From Gammaproteobacteria bacterium (GTDB lineage: Bacteria; Pseudomonadota; Gammaproteobacteria; Steroidobacterales; MnTg04): a stretch of DNA of 11,085 nt. The position numbers were made by a program, and so were the translations under genes. Shown here one piece after another: positions 6,526-11,085 of this stretch (position 1 is its first letter; each line of letters opens with the position of its first letter). The DNA lies in the NCBI GenBank assembly GCA_027297845.1, contig JAPUHG010000113.1, forward strand, positions 1-11,085, read 5' to 3'. Below the pieces are notes generated by a model, which searched no databases, had not been told where the DNA came from, and was given only the letters and a program-made list of their open reading frames with translations.

Positions 6526-6687
6526 AACTCTCTCTTACTTTTAAATTTCCGATAAATCGGAGTTACAAACTACCAACTCGAATTGAATTGGCCTAAAACC
6601 TTTCACGCTTGCCTGGCTGGGGATTCCTCAGCGATTGCGCGTCGGCGACGCCAGCTGAGCTACGTTCCTTAGGTGGCGGCGATTGTA
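6526..6687 (-). promoter_or_regulatory. Promoter -10 and long structured leader of the cold-shock gene
   Basis: TACAAT on the minus strand (6687-6682) is a good -10 box; the -35 is poor at 17 bases. Transcription from about 6675 would give a leader of about 150 nt, close to the long leaders known for cspA-type mRNAs. Two nested stems are visible: CTCAGC/GCTGAG (6659-6654 with 6632-6627) enclosing GCGTC/GACGC (6651-6647 with 6643-6639, loop of three). A separate stem-loop, TCCGATTTATCGGA (6561-6548), lies 22 nt before the ATG, near the ribosome site. A temperature-responsive role is inferred from the family, not shown. Confidence 0.5.
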
Positions 6688-6702
6688 CACCACGATTCCA
6701 CG

Positions 6703-7185
6703 CTATTGCGACAAATTTTTGATATCGGCCTGGGTGCCCAGGGTCGCAGCTAACAATTTGGTGGTTTCTATCTCAAAAACGCTGTATCCGTCGCCCGCAG
6801 CGGCCCAGACAGTGGCGTAGGCGAACAGATCGTCATCGAGATAGGTATCGATCATTTGCGTGTGCCCCAGCGGCGGCACACCACCAATCGCATAGCCGGT
6901 GGAATCTTTGACGAATTTTGCGTCTGCTTTGCCCAGCGTCTCGCCATAAAGTGAGCTCAGTTTATCGATGCTCGCTGTGTTTTTTCCGCTGACCAGCACC
7001 AGCACAGGCTTGTCGCTGGTCAGCGCTTTGAACACGATCGACTTGACGATCCGGCCCTGACTGCAGCCTATTGCGCTCGCCGCATCGCTAGCCGTCCGCG
7101 TGGTATCAGGCAGGGTTCTGACCCTGCACTCCAGCCCCAGGTCGAGCAAAGCCGCGCTGAATCTTTGTAATCCAGTATCTGCCAT
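6703..7185 (-). CDS. YbaK/EbsC-family aminoacyl-tRNA deacylase
   Basis: A 160-residue single-domain protein of the family that hydrolyses mischarged aminoacyl-tRNA in trans (related to YbaK, ProXp and the editing domain of prolyl-tRNA synthetase). The N-terminal block TASDAASAIGCSQGRIVKSI (residues 31-50) carries K48, which matches the conserved catalytic lysine. The second block, GYAIGGVPPLGH at 97-108, is the glycine-rich substrate-pocket loop typical of the family. The ATG is preceded directly by an in-frame TGA, which fixes the start. It follows the GIY-YIG gene by 20 bases and is probably the last gene of the operon before the cold-shock gene. Which amino acid it edits cannot be judged here. 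Confidence 0.93.
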   Translation of the reverse strand: MADTGLQRFSAALLDLGLECRVRTLPDTTRTASDAASAIGCSQGRIVKSIVFKALTSDKPVLVLVSGKNTASIDKLSSLYGETLGKADAKFVKDSTGYAIGGVPPLGHTQMIDTYLDDDLFAYATVWAAAGDGYSVFEIETTKLLAATLGTQADIKNLSQ

Positions 7186-7205
7186 TCAGATCGGTTTCCC
7201 CATGC

Positions 7206-7454
7206 TCATTTTGGTTCTGCCTGTATCAGTTCGCGTTTACCCTCTGCCGACAATGCCTTGATCATTATCTCTCGCCTCAATGCAGAGCCGTGGTCACCGG
7301 CCTCTTCCCGAAAAACCAGTCGCACCGGAAGCCTCGATCGGGTGTATTTGGCGCCCACACCCTGGTTATGGCGAGCCAGGCGGGCGTCAACGTCCTTCGC
7401 AACACCCGTATAGAGCGTCCCATCGGCGCATTGAACGATATAAACCGACCACAT
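7206..7454 (-). CDS. Small GIY-YIG domain protein (YhbQ/UPF0213-like)
   Basis: An 82-residue protein made of a single GIY-YIG nuclease-type domain. The paired strands VYI (4-6) and YTG (15-17) form the signature, followed by R25, H29 and E62 (in RREIMIKAL), which fit the conserved catalytic arginine, histidine and metal-binding glutamate. Small stand-alone members of this size are common, but their cellular role is poorly known; some may act on DNA. The open frame extends upstream to 7628 and into the cupin gene, but I place the start at 7454 because the domain begins there with MWSVYIVQ and the cupin stop is 37 bases upstream. The ribosome site is weak, suggesting coupling to the gene upstream. 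Confidence 0.9.
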   Translation of the reverse strand: MWSVYIVQCADGTLYTGVAKDVDARLARHNQGVGAKYTRSRLPVRLVFREEAGDHGSALRREIMIKALSAEGKRELIQAEPK

Positions 7455-7491
7455 CAGACTGCCCGCAGAGCCGAAGCCGAGGTCGGCTTGT

Positions 7492-7995
7492 CTACTCCTC
7501 GCCCTCCCAATACTCATCCATACCCGATTGCTCGCGGGTGATGAAGCGGAACGTTTCGGGTTCTCCGTCATCGCCGGATGCAAACTGTGCGAGTACGCCG
7601 AATTTGCCCGAATCGGGGTACTCGGCAATTTCCGGCCAAATGCGGGTGCTTACCGCAAGATATTTCAGCTCGCTGTCTGTCGATGTATTGATAATCTGGT
7701 GCGCGGTTTCCGGCCCACCGGTCGGGCAGGCAACCACATCTCCCTCTTTGAGAGGATGCGTCTCGTCGCCGATGCGGATTTCTCCCTCGCCATCGAGTAC
7801 AAAAAACATTTCTTCGTTGACCCGGTGGCTGTGAAAGGGAAACGCACGCTTCCCCGGGGGCAACACGGTCAGGTTGTAACCCAGCTGTTTTGCACCGATG
7901 CGGTCTGAAATGCCTCCCATTTTCGCTGCAAAACGATCGCCGTGACCCCAGGGCCGATATTCAAGATCGGCAATATTCAAGATAGCTTTACTCAT
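7492..7995 (-). CDS. Cupin-domain protein with intact metal-binding site
   Basis: A 167-residue cytosolic protein with one cupin barrel. Motif 1 is seen as PGKRAFPFHSHRVNEEMFFV with the HxH pair and glutamate, and motif 2 as EGDVVACPTGGPETAHQIIN with the third histidine, so a divalent metal is probably bound. Such proteins range from dioxygenases and isomerases to sugar-binding sensors, and the substrate is not evident. I prefer the ATG at 7995 over the one at 8007, because GGAG at 8004-8001 lies 6 bases before it while the upstream ATG lacks a ribosome site. It lies 50 bases after the M13 peptidase gene and 37 before the GIY-YIG gene, within the probable operon. Confidence 0.9.
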   Translation of the reverse strand: MSKAILNIADLEYRPWGHGDRFAAKMGGISDRIGAKQLGYNLTVLPPGKRAFPFHSHRVNEEMFFVLDGEGEIRIGDETHPLKEGDVVACPTGGPETAHQIINTSTDSELKYLAVSTRIWPEIAEYPDSGKFGVLAQFASGDDGEPETFRFITREQSGMDEYWEGEE

Positions 7996-8045
7996 ATCGG
8001 TCTCCATGCCATGTACGCCAGAATAACTGACTCTATCACTGCTGA

Positions 8046-10094
8046 TTACCAGATTTTCACTCGGTCCTCGGGTGCGAGGTACAAAGCATCACTTTCCTGG
8101 ATATCAAACGCCTCATAAAACCCGGGAATATTTCTGACCACACCATTCACCCTAAACCTGGCTGGCGAGTGCGGATCGGTACCAACCTGCTGGCGCAGCC
8201 TTTCTTCTCGAGATTTGCTAAGCCAGGCCTGCGCATAGCCAATAAATACTCGCTGCACGCCGGTAAAACCGTCAATGACCTCTGGCGATTGACCATCGAG
8301 GGTCATCATGTAAGCTTTCAGCGCGATACTCAGGCCACCCAGATCGCCGATATTTTCACCCAGAGTAAACGTGCCGTTGACGTTCAGATCGTCAAACACC
8401 TTGAACTCGTCATACTGGGCGATCAACGCGCTAGTGCGTTTTTCGAACTCCGCCTTGTCTTCTTCGGTCCACCAGTTCCTGAGTACGCCGTCACCATCGA
8501 AAGCACTACCCGAATCGTCGAAACCATGCCCGATTTCATGACCGATGACTGCACCGATTGCTCCGTAGTTGACTGCGTCATCCACGGATAGATCAAAAAA
8601 TGGCGGTTGCAGGATGGCCGCGGGGAAAACAATCTCATTCAATGCCGGGCTGTAATAGGCGTTGACGGTCTGTGGCGTCATCCCCCACTCGTGTTTTTGA
8701 ATCGGTCCGCCAAATTTCTCAATTTCCCGCCGATACTCAACAAACTTGGATCGTTCCCGGTTACCAAAATAATCAAGCGCATCGATCTCAAGATCCGTGT
8801 ACTCCTTCCAAATGTCGGGATAGCCGATTTTCGGGGTGAACTTGCTGAGCTTATCCAATGCCTCGACCTTCGTTTCCTCACTCATCCAGTCCAGTTCTTC
8901 GATGCTGGCGGCATAGGCCTTGATCAGGTTGCCAACCAGGACCAGCATCCTTTCCTTGGCCTCCGGCGGGAAATGTCTTTTTACATACACTTTACCGACG
9001 ACCTCCCCCAGGTCACCGTTAACGACCGATACACCGCGACGCCACATCGGCAACTGCTCCTGCGCGCCACGCATCGTTTTCTGGTAAAACTCGAAGTTTT
9101 GCTGGTCAAGTGCTGCGTTTAGTCGGGATGCTGTAGCGTTGATCAGGCCCCATTGCAAATAGGTTTTCCAGGTTTGCATATCGGTGGAAGCGATAATCCC
9201 GTTCATTGCCTTCGTATAGTCGACCATCAAAATGATCAGCCTATCCAGTTCCGGCACATCCATCGCATCGAGATACTCCTGCCAGTCAAAATCCGGCATC
9301 AGCCCCGGAAGATCGGAAACTTCATACGGGTTGTAGAGCTTTACGATGTCGCGCGTATCTTCTTTCAGCATGTGTTCGGCCGCTATTCGCGTCTCGAGCG
9401 CCATCACTGTCTCCGCCGCCTGGGCGCCATTTCCCACACCGGCAAGATCAAACATTTTCTCGACATGGGCGACGTATTTCTCGCGGATTTCGACCGATTT
9501 CTCATCTTCGTTGAAATAGTATTCGCGATCGGGCAACCCCAGTCCGGCCTGCGGGATATACAATCCATACCGACTGGGATCTTTCAGATCAGGGTAAACA
9601 AACATGCCGAATGGTGTGCCATAACCCAACTTGTTCGCACGGGCAAAGTACGCGGCCAGATCACTGTGGTTTTCCAAGCCGTCTATGCGGCTCAATTCGT
9701 CAGCCAGCGGTTTTACTCCAAGCTCATTGCGCTTATCCGTGTCAATGAACGACTGGAACAAATCACCAACTTTTTGCTCGTTACTACCGTCCGCAAAATC
9801 ACCTGAAGCCGACTCCTCGATGATTACTTTGACGTCCTCCTGCGACTTCTCGTGAACCATAAAACCAACGCCATAGCGCGATTTGTCTGCGGGTATCTCG
9901 GTATTCATCATCCAGGTACCGTTGACGTATGCTGTGAAGTCCTCACCCGGCGCCACCGAGTCGTCCATATTTGCCAGAATGACACCTGATTTCTTTGTTG
10001 CCGCGGCATCAGCTGGAACTGCAGGCTGTTGATCGCCCTGGCTACAGGCGCTCAAAATAAAGGCGCTCGTCAATACGCATAAATATTTGTTCAC
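8046..10094 (-). CDS. M13-family zinc metallopeptidase, lipoprotein (PepO/neprilysin-like)
   Basis: A 682-residue oligopeptidase of the neprilysin family. The signal peptide ends in a lipobox, LSAC (14-17), so C17 is probably lipidated. The following serine favours the outer membrane by the usual +2 rule. The N-terminal half is the large helical M13 domain. The substrate-binding NAYYS is at 478-482, the zinc site HEIGH at 519-523 and the third ligand in GENIGDLGG (E580, with D584). The C-terminus ends KIW, like the conserved RVW end. Length is normal and all catalytic residues are present. The start is a GTG with a strong GGAAGGA site (10107-10101) 6 bases upstream. It is the first gene of the minus-strand operon and is divergent from the hydrolase gene. 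It probably degrades peptides in the envelope. Confidence 0.97.
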   Translation of the reverse strand: MNKYLCVLTSAFILSACSQGDQQPAVPADAAATKKSGVILANMDDSVAPGEDFTAYVNGTWMMNTEIPADKSRYGVGFMVHEKSQEDVKVIIEESASGDFADGSNEQKVGDLFQSFIDTDKRNELGVKPLADELSRIDGLENHSDLAAYFARANKLGYGTPFGMFVYPDLKDPSRYGLYIPQAGLGLPDREYYFNEDEKSVEIREKYVAHVEKMFDLAGVGNGAQAAETVMALETRIAAEHMLKEDTRDIVKLYNPYEVSDLPGLMPDFDWQEYLDAMDVPELDRLIILMVDYTKAMNGIIASTDMQTWKTYLQWGLINATASRLNAALDQQNFEFYQKTMRGAQEQLPMWRRGVSVVNGDLGEVVGKVYVKRHFPPEAKERMLVLVGNLIKAYAASIEELDWMSEETKVEALDKLSKFTPKIGYPDIWKEYTDLEIDALDYFGNRERSKFVEYRREIEKFGGPIQKHEWGMTPQTVNAYYSPALNEIVFPAAILQPPFFDLSVDDAVNYGAIGAVIGHEIGHGFDDSGSAFDGDGVLRNWWTEEDKAEFEKRTSALIAQYDEFKVFDDLNVNGTFTLGENIGDLGGLSIALKAYMMTLDGQSPEVIDGFTGVQRVFIGYAQAWLSKSREERLRQQVGTDPHSPARFRVNGVVRNIPGFYEAFDIQESDALYLAPEDRVKIW

Positions 10095-10231
10095 GATTTA
10101 TCCTTCCCGAGATTAGTAACGGCGGGCAGCACCGATCAGACCGCTTTGTGAGCCGATCCAGTGGAACTCCCCCGACCAGATGTGTTTTTTGAAACCCGCA
10201 CCGAACCGATTGCTAAACGTTCAGATTGGCC

Positions 10232-10260
10232 TTCAAGAATTTAATGTAGACTGATATGAA
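10232..10260 (+). promoter_or_regulatory. Weak candidate promoter for the carbon-nitrogen hydrolase
   Basis: TTCAAG (10232-10237) and TATGAA (10255-10260) are separated by 17 bases, each with about four matches to consensus. The surrounding 10095-10306 stretch is the divergent promoter region of this gene and the M13 gene; no clear minus-strand promoter is visible. Confidence 0.3.
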
Positions 10261-10306
10261 TGTTCTCGCAAACCAACCGCTTTTTTTGGGCAGGTGGCGT
10301 CTAACC

Positions 10307-11085
10307 ATGAACCCGGCAATGACGAAAATCGCAATGATTCAGCAGCCCGCCTCCGGCGACCGCGAAAGCAACATGGAAAAAGGCATCGCCGCGACTCGAG
10401 AAGCGGTCGAAAACGGTGCGAAACTGGTTTGTTTTTCCGAACTTGCGTTCGACCGGTTTCACCCGGTTAATCCGGCCGGACCGGATCGGGATGCACTGGC
10501 GGAATCCATACCGGGCCCTACTACGGATGCATTTACCGCCTTGGCTGGTGAGTTGGGAGTCGTCGTCGTACTCAATTTTCTTGAAACAGACGGCGGCAAA
10601 ACATTTGACAGTTCACCGGTCATCGATGCCGATGGCAGCATCCTCGGCAGCACGCGGATGGTGCATGTGCCCGATTACCCCTGCTTCCATGAAAAAAGCT
10701 ATTACACGCCCGGCGACCATGGCGCGGCCGTTTATAAAACGGCTATCGGCCGAATCGGCGTCGCGATCTGTTATGACCGGCATTATCCCGAATATATGCG
10801 GGCACTGGCCGTGGCCGGGGCCGAGCTTGTTCTGACCCCGCAGGCCGGCGCCGCGGACGAATGGCCCGCGGGCCTGTTCGAGGCGGAAATGCGGGTGGCA
10901 GCCTTCCAAAATGGTTATTTTACCGCCTTGTGCAACCGGGTCGGCAAAGAGCCGACGATCGATTTCGCCGGCGAGTCATTCGTTTGCAACCCTGCGGGTG
11001 TCGTCATTGCCAGGGCCGGTTTGGATAGCGATGAAATCCTTTATGCCGATCTGGATTTTTCGGAAGTCGCGGCTTCGCATGCGAA
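10307..11085 (+). CDS. Carbon-nitrogen hydrolase (nitrilase superfamily), 3' end cut by window
   Basis: 259 codons are present before the right edge, most of a usual 280-300 residue protein. The nitrilase fold is clear: SELAF with the catalytic glutamate E45, GVAICYDRHYPEYMRAL with the nucleophile C155, and TPQAGA, RVAAFQNGYF and NRVG blocks as in N-carbamoylputrescine and beta-ureidopropionase relatives. The block that normally reads RKxH reads TRMVHVPD (116-123), so the catalytic lysine position is methionine (M118). K130 in FHEKSYYTPGD is the nearest downstream lysine. AGGTGG (10292-10297) lies 9 bases before the chosen ATG; a second ATG at 10319 is possible. There is no signal peptide. 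The substrate is unknown, probably an amide or carbamoyl compound. Confidence 0.92.
   Translation, partial: MNPAMTKIAMIQQPASGDRESNMEKGIAATREAVENGAKLVCFSELAFDRFHPVNPAGPDRDALAESIPGPTTDAFTALAGELGVVVVLNFLETDGGKTFDSSPVIDADGSILGSTRMVHVPDYPCFHEKSYYTPGDHGAAVYKTAIGRIGVAICYDRHYPEYMRALAVAGAELVLTPQAGAADEWPAGLFEAEMRVAAFQNGYFTALCNRVGKEPTIDFAGESFVCNPAGVVIARAGLDSDEILYADLDFSEVAASHA

Noticed and set aside
6651..6662. tRNA-like D-arm string on the minus strand (TAGCTCAGCTGG)
   Set aside because: No closing GAGC half of the D stem, anticodon stem or TpsiC arm follows at the required distances; it fits better as part of the cold-shock leader stem.
10416..10835. Plus-strand frame within the hydrolase gene
   Set aside because: It is a shadow of the nitrilase-fold frame, which carries all the motifs.

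Overview
The window looks like a gammaproteobacterial chromosome segment: moderately GC-rich, with standard genetic code and dense coding. The pairing of tkt with a divergent metK-ahcY unit, an insert-containing AhcY, an M13 lipoprotein peptidase and a small cold-shock protein all fit that class. I cannot name the genus from sequence alone. No mobile element, CRISPR array, rRNA or tRNA is visible.

Left part (1-2063, minus strand): the first 347 codons of transketolase run off the left edge. They are preceded by a 465-base gene-free spacer and then by a single-cysteine thioredoxin-fold (redoxin) gene. The spacer holds two imperfect direct copies, about 100 bp each, of a segment that includes the last codons and stop of the redoxin gene. 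The gene's 3' end therefore appears twice.

Centre (2228-5481, plus strand): metK and ahcY form the S-adenosylmethionine (SAM) production and S-adenosylhomocysteine (SAH) removal half of the activated methyl cycle. A 197-residue multi-span membrane protein of unknown function follows ahcY after 29 bases. Facing it on the minus strand (5545-5952) is a wreck of what I read as an rquA-type gene, for a SAM-dependent enzyme of rhodoquinone synthesis. Its start and strong ribosome site are intact, but the SAM-binding core is missing and a TGA interrupts the rest where a Trp codon is expected.

Right part (10094-6313, minus strand): a probable operon runs from an M13 zinc metallopeptidase lipoprotein through a cupin protein and a GIY-YIG domain protein to a YbaK-type aminoacyl-tRNA deacylase, with gaps of 50, 37 and 20 bases. 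Downstream, a cold-shock protein gene has its own likely promoter and a structured leader of about 150 nt. Large inverted repeats lie after it. At the right edge a divergent carbon-nitrogen hydrolase starts and leaves the window; its predicted catalytic lysine position is a methionine.

Most of the window is ordinary housekeeping. The most notable points are the rquA-like pseudogene, the duplicated redoxin 3' end, the lysine-lacking nitrilase-fold protein, the structured cold-shock leader and the unknown membrane protein attached to the SAM cycle operon.
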